Shown here piece by piece: positions 43,990 to 55,910 of a stretch of DNA of 64,000 nt. Below the pieces are notes generated by a model. It was not told the DNA's origin, ran no database searches, and saw only the letters and a program-made list of their open reading frames with translations. Source of the DNA: Marsupella aquatica. Taxonomy: Eukaryota > Marchantiophyta. The stretch spans positions 3,410,001-3,474,000 of the forward strand of contig OZ316898.1 in assembly GCA_973895155.1 (NCBI GenBank). Reading direction: 5' to 3'. The stretch's first letter is position 1. Every line of letters starts with the position of its first letter. The translations under genes and the position numbers were made by a program.

Positions 43990-45065
43990 ACAAAAGATGT
44001 CATGTTGCCTAAGATATCGTTAAGAGAAAAGATGTCATGAAGACAAAAAGATATTGTGTCGCCCAAGATGTCGTTAAGAAAAAATATGTTGTGTCGCCCA
44101 AGATGCCGTTAAGTAAAAAACATGTGGTGTCGCCCAAGATGTAGTTAAGAAAGAAAATGTTGTGTTGCCCAACTGAAGATGTCAAACATGAAGAAAAAAA
44201 TGTTATGTCGCCCAATGTGTCATTAATAAAGAAAAAATATATCGTGTCACCCAAGATGTTGTTAAGAAAAAAGATGTTGTGACACCCAAGATGTAATTAA
44301 GAAAAATGATATTGTGTCACCCAAGATGTCCTTAAGACAAAAGATATTGTTAAGAAAAAAGATGTTGTGGTACCCAATATGTCCTTAACAAAAGAAATGC
44401 CACATTGCCCAAGATGTGGTTAAGAGAAAAGTTGTCGTTAAGTAAAAAAGACATTGTTAAGACAAAAGTTGCATAAAAGATGGTGTGGTGAGAAAAAGAT
44501 GTTGAGGTGAGAAAAAGATGTAAAGGAGAGAAATGTTGAGGTGAGAAAAATGTTGAGGTGAACAAAGACTGATGTTAATGAGAAAAAGAGATGTTGAGCT
44601 AAGAAAAAGAAGTAGAGCAAAAACTATGTCAAGGAGAGAAAAGATGACGATGAGGAAAAGATGTTGAGGGTGAGGGAAAGATGTTGTGGTGAGATAAAAA
44701 TGTGAAGGTGAGAAACAGGTCACATGCATGTTGAGGTGAAAACAAATGTCAATGAGAAAAAGAGACGTTGAGGTGAGACAAAGAAGTCAAGGTGAAGAAA
44801 AGATGTCGAGGAGAGAAAAAACATGGCGAGGTGAGAAAAAGACATTTAGGAGAGAAAATATGTCGAGGTGAGGGAAAGATGTTGTGGTGAGAAACATGTC
44901 AAGGTGAGAAAAGATGTGGAGTCAGGTGAGAAAATATATCAAGGAGAGAAACAAAAATCAAGGACCTAAACGATGTTGAGGGTGAAAACAAATGTCGTGA
45001 GATAAAGATGTCAATGTGAGAAAAAATGGCGAGATGAGAAAAATATGTCAAGGCAAGGTAGAGTT
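43990..45065. repeat. Purine-rich degenerate minisatellite
   Basis: From about 43990 to 44460 the unit is roughly 35 bases (AAGATGTCGTTAAGAAAAAA plus TGTTGTGTCGCCC variants). From 44460 to 45065 it changes to a shorter unit of about 19-22 bases (GATGTTGAGGTGAGAAAAA). The plus strand is strongly purine-rich. The long minus-strand frames here (Phe/Leu/Ser-rich) are by-products. Confidence 0.85.
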
Positions 45066-45099
45066 GTTGCGGTGGTGTGCAACAACTCGTGCGCTGCAC

Positions 45100-46129
45100 A
45101 TAGAAATTGGAGACTGACTGAGATAATAGTCACCGCAACATAGAGTCCAAGCACAACCAAGTGACCAAAAAAAATGTTTTTATTCTAAATTTTTAGAGAA
45201 ATTAATATCATACATATATATTATTTTTATTCAAGTTTTTTCAAAACTTTAAAGTTATTATCCAACTCTTTTTTTAATAATTAGTTTTTAATAAGTCTCA
45301 ATTTTAATAATTAGTTTTTGATCAATTTCAATTAATTAATTTTATCTTGGTTGGGTTTGGGTAGGCTATGGGTAGCTTGGGCAGAGATAATTGAGATTAA
45401 TAGAGATATGGATGATTCCTATAGTTGTAGAAAAACAAATTTTTACTTAAGACTTAAGATTGTTCCCAATTTTTCTTGATTTTATAAATAATATCATATC
45501 CATTTTTCTTGATTTTATACTTAATACCATATCCATTTTTTTAGGATATGGTATATAGTGACTTATGATACTCTTGAATACAACACGGGTAGGTACCTTT
45601 TTTGTCTTTTGTTTCCACCATTAGATTCTTTTTTGTGTGAAAAGTGCATGCAACAGGGTTAGTTACGTTTTTTGTTTTGTGTGTCCACCAATTGATTACT
45701 TTTTGTGTGAAAATATTTCTTGTACTTTTTGGTTCACTCTATATTTAATTTCATTTTGGTTTTATCCCTTCTCTGTATTGATTACTTCTTTTCTAGGCAC
45801 TGTATTTTTGAATGACGACCACTGCATAAAAAGGCGCAACCTTGTATTATAATTCTTGATAACTTTAAATAAGAATGTAACGGTGCACCACACATGAGTA
45901 GGTGTTCATTAATTTGGCAAAGAATGACAACTCATGTTCTTGTTAGGTTGAGTTGGCCTATGTTGAACAATGGATCACTCATAGACAACATGCACACGCA
46001 AAATATTCAACTAACAAGTAATCGACACAAAAAATATGTGATTCATTTCTTCTATGTTGCAATAATACACAATAAAACTTTATGCACTCTAGGCCCTCAA
46101 TCATACCATATTTGTACAACACCTCCCTA
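45100..46129. other. AT-rich intergenic DNA with tandem duplications
   Basis: Holds a duplication of TTTTTCTTGATTTTATA..TACCATATCCATTTTT near 45470-45540. A duplication of about 66 bp lies near 45587-45710 (TTTTTGTGTGAAAA at the end of each copy). No gene is recognised. Confidence 0.5.
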
Positions 46130-46137
46130 TTTCTCGG

Positions 46138-46721
46138 CCAGGTTTAACCTGACAGGCAAGCTGATGGCTTGCCGGGCATGTAAAACCGTCAAATGACAGC
46201 CCCAAAACGACCAGTTTGATGCATATTCCTTGATATTCTCCTGGACTCCCCTGGACACTCCCCCGGACACTCCCAGACTCCTCCCGGACTCCCCCAGACC
46301 CTTCCCGGACTCCCCCCCAACTCCCTTGGACCCTGGTTTGGGGTCGCACAGCCGGTTGGGGCCGGGTTTGGGGTTTGGGGTTGGGGGTGTCGGTCGGGGG
46401 TCGGCCCACCCCGGATCCTACCCGGACCCCTACTCGGACCCTCCCTGCTCCCAACCCGGGCCCAAACCAGCTCCCAAACCTGCCCGGCCCTCCCTTGACC
46501 TGGCTCCCCCCCGGCCCCGGGCCAGCCTGCCTGAAACTGGCCCAGACCCCATCCCGAACCCGGTCCTTTCTTGACCAAACCTCTCCCGAACCCGGTCCCT
46601 TCTCGACCAAACCTCTCTTGAACCCCTCCCGATCCCGGCCCGGACTGCTCCGGAACCCGGTTGATGGCTTGCCAATTTGACGGTGTTTTTTGGCCAATTT
46701 GATGGGCAAGATCAAACCGGG
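46138..46721. mobile_element. GC-rich non-autonomous hAT-like element
   Basis: A 584-base block is flanked by the 8-base direct repeat TTTCTCGG (46130-46137 and 46722-46729), the target-duplication length typical of hAT transposons. Its ends are inverted: the left begins CCAGGTTTAACCTG and the complement of the right end begins CCCGGTTTGATCTTG. A second inverted pair, ACCGTCAAAT, lies 40-50 bases inside. The interior is very rich in C on the plus strand (CCCGGAC and CCCGAACC words) and sits in AT-rich DNA. No transposase frame is present. Confidence 0.8.
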
Positions 46722-46729
46722 TTTCTCGG

Positions 46730-47290
46730 ACAACTCCGTAATAATGAGTCTAATTTTTAATTTTTCTGCTGATGTATATACTAACTAGCATATCTAACTT
46801 TGATGTAGTACCTGAATACAATTAGACTAACTACTCCTATTGAGTAATGTTAGATCCAAGAGTGAATGCCTAACAATGTAAGTAGTCAGAGGTTACTATA
46901 TGGCTAATTCAACCCAGGTTTCTCAAGAGACTATTTTCTGTTGTTACTCGACAACTGTTTGGTGCTTGGTACCATCAGAAGCGGCTCAAAAGGAGCTGTC
47001 CAATGTGCTTAGTCTAGCCAATTTTTGCCAATAGAAGGGCGGTGCAGATTTCTAAACATTGATTTCCTTGTTATCATATGGGTAAGTGTTGATTGGTGAA
47101 AGTTAAGGATTGAAAGCCTTTGGCTCTCCACTGGAACTAATAGGGAGCAAGCTCCAATAAAAACTTGGCTTATTGTGATGCCTAGCCAGGAATCACTCGG
47201 CCAGTTAAGTGGGTAAAGCAGGAGTGCACCCTAGAAACACCTTAGTATAGGGACAAAACAAGGAAAATATAAACAATTAGGGGCGACTAT
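46730..47290. other. Intergenic; no gene recognised
   Basis: Ordinary AT-rich DNA between the hAT-like element and the long broken reading frame. The broken element may begin in here, but no terminal repeat is visible. Confidence 0.35.
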
Positions 47291-50200
47291 GGAACCCGGG
47301 CCGAGGCCGGAGGTAAGGACGCTGGGGGTGAAAACAGATTAGGGTTAGGGCGCGCTAAGCGTCGGCGGCTAGGAAGGATCAACGGGAGGAAGGACCGGAA
47401 GAGGAGAGGGGTAAGGAGCGCTTGCAGGAGATGGTGGCTCATTTGTGAGCACGAACTAGGCAGACGACTACGGGAGGCCAACTACTGTCAACTGCTTAGG
47501 CAAGCACTCGGGGAGAGAGTAGATACCGACGATCGACCTAAGGAGGGTATGAGCAACGCCAATCAAGCGGCACATTTCTGGGGATGCCTGTTCGAACGGG
47601 CAACTGAATACATCAAGACTTACGAGGACGAAGAATCAGAAAGGGCAGCTCGAGAATGACAGGAGCTCGCTCGATTGTGGGAGCTGCAGAAGACGACTTT
47701 CTTAGGAGGCGAACTCATCAAGGCCGAGTTCTTGTGGACTCCTACTTCCAATCAGCTTGACGATCTTCTGTTTTGCGAAGACAGAATCATCGGCATTCGA
47801 GAGGCCATCAAGAACTGCAACGACATACACTGGGAATTGAAGGGTAGCATAGAAAGATGGACCCAGGCAACGGTGCTAGGAGAAACCTCCACGGCAACCG
47901 AGATGAAGAGGAAGGGAGCCGTCAACGATGAAGCCACCCCGACAAAAAGAACGAGGTCGGCGGCACCAAAGAAGCCAGCCGAGCAGCAGAGCAGGAGGCA
48001 GGGAGAAGCCGAAGAGGAGGACGATCCCATCAATGCCATTCCAACCAGGGATGACACCTGGAAGGGCTGGGCGACAACCCTACCAGAGGAGGTGCAACTA
48101 CATTTTGCACGGGAGGAGGATGCATGCTTTACGGCCATGCAGACCAAGAAGTACCAAGGCTTCATGGCCGGATCCGGTTTAGAGGCCTTTGTAAGATTAC
48201 CATGGCTGAAGCCGGAGGTGTCGGATTCAGACCTATTAGAATTCGTGGGGTCATGGGAACCCGAGACCAATTCCACGAGGATATATGGGAAGGATTTCTA
48301 TCTTACTCCCAAGGTGATTGCCGAAGTGTTTGGCTTGCCGATAGGCAATAAGACCAAGGTTGATACCAGGAAGACCTTGCCTGACAAGGAGTTCCGGTCG
48401 TTCCCCGGGCCATCAACGAAGAACGGCTTCTTCCAGAACACCTGCACCAACCCGCACATAGGAGAGATGATCAACTTCTTGCGGGTGACCATGCATTGTA
48501 ACTTGCCGAGGGCAGAGATCGGCAAGGCTCAGGTCTACCTGGCAGAAAGGCCAGACCCAAGCCGGGACTACAACGGGTACCTCCTCAACCAATTGAAGAA
48601 GATCTTAAAGGAGGAGTAGCAGGTAATCGGCATGGGGAGCGTGTTGCGGCTTGGCTATCACATGCCGCTGTTGTGCCGGTATGCCAGAGGTCAGACCTTT
48701 GTCCTAGTACTTCCCCTACAGGTAAGGGCACCCGAGGAAGCTCCAGCACCGAGGCCGGTAGCAGAGAAGCCTCAACCACCTGTTAGCCCTACGATTGAGC
48801 AGGTGTTTAGGCCAAGGACGGAGGACTTGCCGATGCAGCAACCAGGCATGCAGAATCTGCTGAAACTACTGGAGAAAGAAAAGAGATCGGCATCGGCAAC
48901 GACTACGGCAACGACAACAATGCAGGACACTGCTCCAGAGGTAGGCCTACACCGGCTTACAAGGGAAAACCCCTTTACTAGAGACAAGGAGAGAATCAGG
49001 CTAGAATCCAAGCCGGGTGTTCGAATGTACGTGGGAGTCTCAAGCTCTGAATCTGAGGCAGAATTGCCTGAAGCTCCTACCGGCGAAGAGGAGAGGGAGA
49101 AGCCGGAAGTCCAAGAAGTGGAGGAGGTAGTGGAGGACTGCAGCCATGATAACTCCGGCTATGGGTCGGACCATCACGTTCCAGGAGTAAGGACCTGTGG
49201 CCGATTTATCCCCACACTTCCAAGGGTAGTTTGAGGGGACCCCAACCAGCAGAGTAGCCCCGAGTCTCCCCCACCAGATGTTGCTCCCCCGAGCTTTGAC
49301 GGCATAAAACAGACGGCGCAGGAATTTCAGGAGCGAATCAGGCACGAAGAGGAGGCAGCCCTGGCTAGGGAAAAGGATTTGCCAGGAGGAGATTGGCCGG
49401 AGGACATCAGGCGGCTAGCCGAAAAAGGAAGCAAACCTCTAGCCACGATTGAAGAGATCCGCAAGACGGCTTGGGAGTAGAGGCCGCGATGGGCGATGCC
49501 GATCACTTCTACTTACTCCACCTACGCTAAGAATAGAGCCATGGAGTATGGTGAGATGTGTGGGGAACTTGCGCTCGGCATCTTTGGGGAGGAGTTGGAG
49601 GTAGGACCCTTTTTCCATAGGGAGCAGTTGGAGAAGCACCAATTAGAAGAAGCGGTGGCTTTAGAGAGAAGCAAGAAGGACGAGGTCATCCGACGGCTTA
49701 GGAGGATGGAAGCCGCGATTGAAGATCTAAGGGCGGCCAAGAAAGCCCAAGATGAATTGCGGATTAAGCGGCATGAGCTGAATATCATGCAGGGGCAGTT
49801 GGACACCGCGCAGGCTGATAATCAGATTATCAAGGATAAACTGACTCAGACACAGGGAGAATTGGCCGACGCAATCAAGGATAGGGAGAAATGGAAGAAG
49901 GAGCTGAGAGACGTAGAGGAGGCCCATATAGCAGTCAACAACCGGGTCACGGCGGAGGCTCAGAGAAGGGAGAGGGTGTTGAAGGAAGAGCTCGAGGTCA
50001 TCCGTAGAGCCCTTGAGCAGAAGGAGACCGAGTTAGGGAAATCCTATCAAGGGATTGTTGCGCTACAGCAGGAGCTTGCGTCCCTGACGGCCAGCTTCAA
50101 GGCCGACCTGCGGGAGAAGGATGCCCAGCTCGACCAGACTTATGCCAAGATGAATAACATGGAGTCTGAGGTCGTAGCGGAGCTCGACAAGGAGCTAAGA

Positions 50201-51043
50201 GCAACCCAGGAGGAGAGGGCTACCACCAAGAAGGAATTGGAGGAAGCCCACAGGGAATTGGAGGAAGCCAAAAACGAGCTGGAGGAGGCACGTAAGGACC
50301 TGGATGAGACCCAGGAGGAGTTGGAGGAAATCACAACGAAGATGGAGAACCTACAGCGGCGGGCCGACAACCAAACAGAGCGGCTGAAGAAACAAGCCGC
50401 AGTATTTAAATGCTTAGCTGCATCAGGTCCATCTCCCGTTGGGGCACACCAGTTACCCGGGGTGGTAATTGCCGAAGGACCAGCCGTGACACACGGCCCG
50501 GTGCCGGACGTTGGCGGCAAGGGGAAGGAACCGGCTATGGAGATAGTGAAGAAGAAGAAGCGGAAACCTTCGGGGTCCGGAGGTTATTCGACCCCTCAAG
50601 CCGTACTCAAACCGGTACCAACCTCCGGCATGAACACGGCAATAGATCCCGCTATCACCAAAGGTGGGGATGGCGCGACCCCAGCCAAACTACTCAGTAA
50701 TGAGGCCGGTATTCCAGATCCACCTCTTGAGCAGGCCGGGGAGGCCGTAGCCGTGAAGGATTTCTGAGCCGAGGCTGAAGCCGATGGTGGGCCCAGTCAG
50801 GCCGATGAAAAGTTGACTCGATCAGAGGTAGGTAATCTGTCAGAGAACGGACCAATGGCAGTGGTTGCGGAGGGAGCGTTGGGGGCGTCCATTGAGGATC
50901 CACCACCGGTGTCGTGACGGTGCAAGGGCGTCGTTCCTTTTAGGAAGGGCGAACGTGGAGGTAGGAGGCGTGAGTGGGCAGGGCGGGCGCTGATCTCCAA
51001 GTTTAAGATTAGGATCAGGACCAGGAGCGGCCCTGACACTTAG
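47291..51043 (+). pseudogene. Transposon-type long reading frame broken only by stop codons
   Basis: One frame can be followed for about 1250 codons without a shift. It is interrupted by TGA 47657, TAG 48617, TGA 49232, TAG 49478, TGA 50765 and TGA 50915, and ends at TAG 51041. In order it encodes a basic N terminus and a Lys/Glu linker, then a globular part at about 48050-48610 (LPWLKPEVSDSDLLEFVGSW, YGKDFYLTPKVIAEVFGLPI). That part resembles the plant transposon / plant mobile-domain proteins. A Pro/Glu-rich region follows, then a long coiled coil (49600-50410) with near-perfect heptads, and a Pro/Gly-rich tail with KKKKRKP. Reverse transcriptase, integrase or transposase domains are absent. 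I infer a decayed mobile-element protein. The longest open segments are 47660-48619, 48620-49234 and 49481-50767. Confidence 0.65.
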
Positions 51044-51920
51044 CTTAGTGGGATTGCGGTTCCACTGGCAGGAGCAACACTTGTGCTCCTGCCTTGCTGT
51101 ACATAGGTAGATTCGGGCAGGTAGATTACTGTTAGGAAGGTTAGGCTTACGCTGCAAAGAATTAGGCGGATCCACTACCAGGATAAGTACCTGGGCAGCG
51201 GGGAGCTCAGGGCCTCTTCTTTAGCAAGTTTTTAGTTTGCACCAGCCGGGCTGGGATCAAGTAGTAAGAGAAGCTCTCGGTTAGTCATACAATGACCCTT
51301 GTGTATATTCATGTTTCCTCATGCCTAAGAGCTGAATAGAGTTGGCCTCACGGCTTAGTTCGCAGAGCTTGTGTATGAGATGTACTGTTTGTATGGCAAG
51401 CGCATGGTATGACTCAGTCAGAAGGAGTCATTTTGCTATTTGTGTGTCGCATTAACTTGTGTGAAGAGTGCCCATATCAACCAACAGAGGAAGGAAAGTA
51501 AGGAGGGGAGTGAGAGTTGGATGTGTCGAGCTGAGAGAGGTCTTAGCGGCTTAACCAAGCCTATTGGGGATCATTCCGGTGGCGGAATCCAAACATACCT
51601 AACCAGAAGGAGAGGAAGACAAGGGAAGGCCTAGATTAGGCCGGCTACGTATCTCATGACCCGATGAAGGATCTGTCCAGTATATGTGTGTAAAATGTTA
51701 ATAGTAGTAGTAGAAGGAGGTTAGCAGCGTCCCATGCTGCTAAAGCCGTAGAAACGGCCTCGCCAAGCGCGAAACCTGCGGGAATCGGCTTGCGCTGGGG
51801 GGTTTCTTGGGTTTAGGGAGCCATGAGACGCACCACACTTATTCAACCAAGAACCTTGAATGTCAATTGGAATTTTGGAAGAAGAATTCAAGCTGATGTT
51901 CCTAACTTGCCTGGTTAAGT
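51044..51920. other. Region between two decayed elements
   Basis: No gene is recognised. Probably 3' non-coding sequence of the broken frame to the left. A short AGT trinucleotide run lies near 51702-51712. Confidence 0.4.
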
Positions 51921-51925
51921 TCATG

Positions 51926-54900
51926 GACTACATGAAATCAGACTCAACACAAAACCAGTAATATATATCAAACTGCCAAAGAGCAGGAGGCGCTAACCGG
52001 GAGACAGGATCCCACAGGTCAAAAAACCCAATCAAGGGAAAACAAGAAAAAAGGCCAAAAGGCCAAAGAGCAAAAACAAAAAAGACCAGGCACAAGCCCA
52101 GCCCAAGGAGAACAAAGGACACACAAACCTAAAGACTACCTAACGGCAAAGTGAAGGGCCTGATAAAGCTCCGTCGTGAACTGCATAGGGGGGTCAAGCA
52201 ATGGAATCCGACTAGATGCCCGGACTCCAACCGCCTTGCCTCTACGAAGGATAGTGAAGGCCTGTGCACGCTGAAGTGCAATGGACACCCTCTGTCTAAA
52301 AAAGGATGTGATAACAGAGACTGGTGGATAAGGCCGTCGCTCGACATAATGAACCGCACAGGAGCGCAAGAACTGGTCAAAGGTCGGGTGCAGCGCTCCA
52401 AAGGCCTTCACGGCAAATGGGTAGAAAAGGTCCCCTGGGTAACGCATAGCATAAGCCTCCTCCTTGAGGCGAGCAACCCTTGTGGCAGCATGACCTGGGA
52501 TGTGGGCAGCGGACGCCAAATTGGCTCCACTAGTGAGGTCAGCAACAACCACATCCCCAAGGGCACGAACACCAGCGCGAGAGAAAACCAAATCGGCCCG
52601 ACGCCTGTCCGGTACTCCATCCCGGGGTGGTAACACATGTCGTTGCTCCATCATAACATGATACCCAGAATCACGAGCGATGGCGGCTACCACATCCCGG
52701 ATGTCATCGTGTGTCGCCGTCCGCTCACTACCATGACCACATCGTAGGATATGGATTCCCCCCCTATCCAAGGGCACTCCACAAACACATGTGGGTTGCC
52801 CAAGGAGGCATGGGTGGGGAAGACCAAGACGGAGGCGCATGGAAGTGGTGAAGACAAAAGAACTCATACGAAAGGGGGCCCACAATGGGCTCACAGATAA
52901 CCAAGCCCCCGAACCAACGCCCGAACCGGATAAAAGACGCGCTCGAACCAAGTTAGAGGGTGTGTCGGAAAGCATGCTAGAAAGGGTGAATCGGTGCATG
53001 CGATCAGAGATCACCTGTTGAACTCGGTCGGGACTGTCCAAAATAACTCCCTCAAAAGCAGGGACCACGCTCTGCACATCATCCGGTAATAAGGACCGGG
53101 CATGACGAAGCTAGATCTGAAAAGGGAGAGCTCCGTTCTCCACTCCCATGACCGAGTCAGAGAGGATAGGCCGAAGGTCCACAATGAAACGTGACGCCAA
53201 GGCGGGGGCCACCTGCGCCCAACTGCCAAGAAACGCACAAGGAGCAGCAACCACAGCCGAGGACACCCCCAAACCACCTCCCGATGGGGGCAGAGACGCC
53301 TGCCTAGCCGCAAAAGAACCATCATCTCCATCAAGGGCTCCAGGACCGATGAGGTGACCAAAGACCCGCATCACGGTGGTGTCAAAGGAAGAGAGCAAGG
53401 ACAAAAACGCTGGGGTGGGGGGGACCGTCCGTAGAAGGTATGATGGTCGGCGAACAAAACACAAAACCAGAATCAAGAAGGCAATCTGGACATCCCCCAA
53501 AGCCACCAGCTGGTCAAGGTGCGCAACATCCTGGTCCAAGGCAGACTGTAGAAACTCCTGCTCAAAGGCCGTCCCCCCAAACGGCACCCCAAGGACCCGA
53601 ATGCCATCATGTCTAATGGGGATATCAAGAGGGGGGGAGAATGAGTCCGGGAGAGGAAGACGGGACCAGACCCCACACTTCCTAGGCTGTACTGACAAAC
53701 CAATAATGGCAAGCTGCTGAACAAAATGGATATAGGCATCTCCAAGAAGCAAGGCAGGAGCAACAATGTGAGTATCGTCAGCAACCTGGAAAAGCACCGG
53801 AAGATGCCCGGATGGCCCGAAGATGAGCCAAGGCAAACAACGCACCACCAAGGGGATCCCCCTGTCGGGTGCCGGACTCTGACATAATGGTGGAGTATGT
53901 CCCAGACGCCAGATGGTCAGAGTAGACCAAGGGGGCAGGGGTCCCATAAAAAGCCCGAGCAAAAGGGATGAGGGATGCAATCTTCCCCCCAGCATCCCGA
54001 AGCTCCTCAAAAATCACACGACGGGAGACAGAGTTGAAGGCATTTGGCAACATCCACCTGAATGACCCCCCAATCAGGGTGGAGGTCCAAAATGGCACGC
54101 AAGCCATGTACCACGCTCTCACAACCGCCCGGGGTGGCCACGCCGAACTGGTGGGGGAAGAAGTGTGAAGCAAACGGTGCACTCATCTGTAAACAAATGC
54201 AGCGGCTAACCAGACGATACAGGACCTCCCCAATGGCCAGGGGTCGAACACCACCCGTCTCCTTGGCCAAACCCATGAGCCGACACGCCCCCAAGAGCCG
54301 AGCGACAACAGGCGGAATGCGGCCACCTGCAACATGAGCACACACCTGGAACAACTCCTGGAAACCCGACGCCGAGTCATCGGGGGAGAAGCAGTCCCTG
54401 AGGTGCTCGAACCTCATCCCAGAGATGCCCCCAGCAGAAAGACGGGGCAAATGAAGGAAGACAGAGGAAAAAATTTCGCGAGAAAGGGAGAACTCAACCT
54501 CCGAAGAGAAGCTCCCTATGAAACCTGGAACCGCGCAAGAAGTCGGGGGATGAAGGGACCGAAGGGCCGCAACCGTCTCGATCGAAGGAGGAGAGGGGGA
54601 AAGGGGAACCAAGGAACGTGTGGCCCGAGAAAACTCCCCCTCCTGTCCCAACAAAAGGCATCGGCGAAGGCGGCGCTGGACAGGAGGGACCAGAGGTTCC
54701 TCCTCAAACTCAGAGGCCCTAGAGGCCAACGCAAGAAGCCGGTGATAGAACTCCTCCTGAAGCAAAATCCAGTCCCCCGACAAAAACCGTTGCAACCTGG
54801 CAATGGTCTCCCTATGCCCGGCCGGGCCCCCACGAGGAGGGAGGGTCAACACCCAATGAGGAAGCAAGAGGAGTAGGGACCAGGCACCAACATCAGTGGG

Positions 54901-55910
54901 GTCACGCGCCAGCCGGTCAAAAGGAAGACGAAAGGCTTGCCGAAGCAGGGGCCGCAAGGGCACAAGAATCCGGGTATACAATCGAGGATGCCGGAAACCG
55001 GGGTAAAGAGCCGCAAGGACATCCAGGTGGGCCAGCCAATCCCAGGAAGAAGGGGGGGGGGCAGACGGGGGAGGGGGAAGGGGGGCAGGGGGAAGCACAG
55101 AGGAGGAGAAAGCACGAAGAGCGGGACATGAGCGACGATGGCGAGTCAGACCAGATGGTTGGTACCAACTGTGACAAACATCACACTAGACACGGGAATC
55201 AGAAGGAGAAGTGGGGGGGGGGAAGAGGGGCGGATCCGACGAGCTGAACGAGGGGTGGAAGATGGGGAAGCCATAGGGACAAGAGTGGTAGGTGGTGAAC
55301 TAGGATAGGAGAGGGGTTCCATGGGAAAATGCTGGGAAAAAGTTGGGATAAAGGGTGGGGGCAAAGGAAACGAAAATAAATGAACGGAACAATGAGAAAA
55401 GAGTACAAGAACAACACCGGAAAGCTCGAGCAAAACAAAAACATAAACGAAGGAACAAGGGATGGATGTCCAAGGCAAAGAACCTCAACCCGGTAGTGGC
55501 AAGCCGCGCCGAACACAGAAACCTGGTAACTCGAAGGAACGCCTCCAATGACCGAACGAAAAAACCCCGCAGGCACGGAGCCAGAGTGCGAACGGGTACC
55601 GCCTATGGTGGGGGCCCAGCCCCACCAACCAAACCAGGTCCGGGGCCGCCAAGCACAAATCCGCCAAGGAAAACCGGGCCGCCAAGAAACCCAACCCAAC
55701 TGGGGCCGCCAAGAAACCAAAACCCAACCCGGGGGGGGGGGGGGCAACCTTCCCAGGTCCAGGGCCGTCAAACCCGGGCGCAGGGCCACTCGTCCCGGGC
55801 CCAGGGCCACCCTTCCCGGGCGCAGGGCTGAGCCGGGAGCGTCAGCCCAGGCTGACGACCTCCGCTCCAGGGGGCTGGGGGACCCTCATTATTACCCCCA
55901 CGCCTCCTGA
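51926..55910 (-). mobile_element. Decayed non-LTR retrotransposon
   Basis: Reading leftwards: a GC-rich 5' region (about 55910-55150) with repeated CCCGGGC(G/C)CAGGGCC words and a 14-base G run, then the reverse-transcriptase/endonuclease frame, then a 3' untranslated region ending near 51930. Two other partial copies of its 3' end lie at 35.5-36.3 and 43.1-43.4 kb. Exact ends, target duplications and a poly(A) tail could not be identified. Confidence 0.75.
52136..55145 (-). pseudogene. Retrotransposon polyprotein: reverse transcriptase and endonuclease-like domain
   Basis: The frame runs leftwards from about 55145. RT landmarks in order: SAGGISGMRFEHLRD, RPLAIGEVLYRL, HQFGVATPGGCESVVHGL, VDVA then NAFNSVSRR (motif A), SGTRQGDPLGG (motif B), VADDTHIV (motif C, usually YADD) and VLGVPFGG. 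The C-terminal part has CVCGVPLDRGGIHILRC, a CxC-H-C zinc motif, followed by RADLVF..LGDVVVADL. The latter fits the restriction-like endonuclease of R2/CRE-type elements. It is broken: an extra base in a TTT at 54043-54045 splits motif A, a second frame change lies near 53800, and an in-frame stop sits at 53111-53113. Retrotransposition by this copy is not possible. Confidence 0.85.

Noticed and set aside
44009-45099. Several Phe/Leu/Ser-rich minus-strand frames resembling membrane proteins
   Set aside because: They are translations of a purine-rich minisatellite.
46101-46733. Pro/Gly-rich frames on both strands of the GC-rich block
   Set aside because: They arise from the C-rich composition of the hAT-like element and change freely between frames.
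55199-55810. Minus-strand 203-codon frame as a retroelement ORF1
   Set aside because: The sequence is Trp/Pro/Phe-rich low complexity with no zinc knuckle or coiled coil; it more likely is the GC-rich 5' region of the element.
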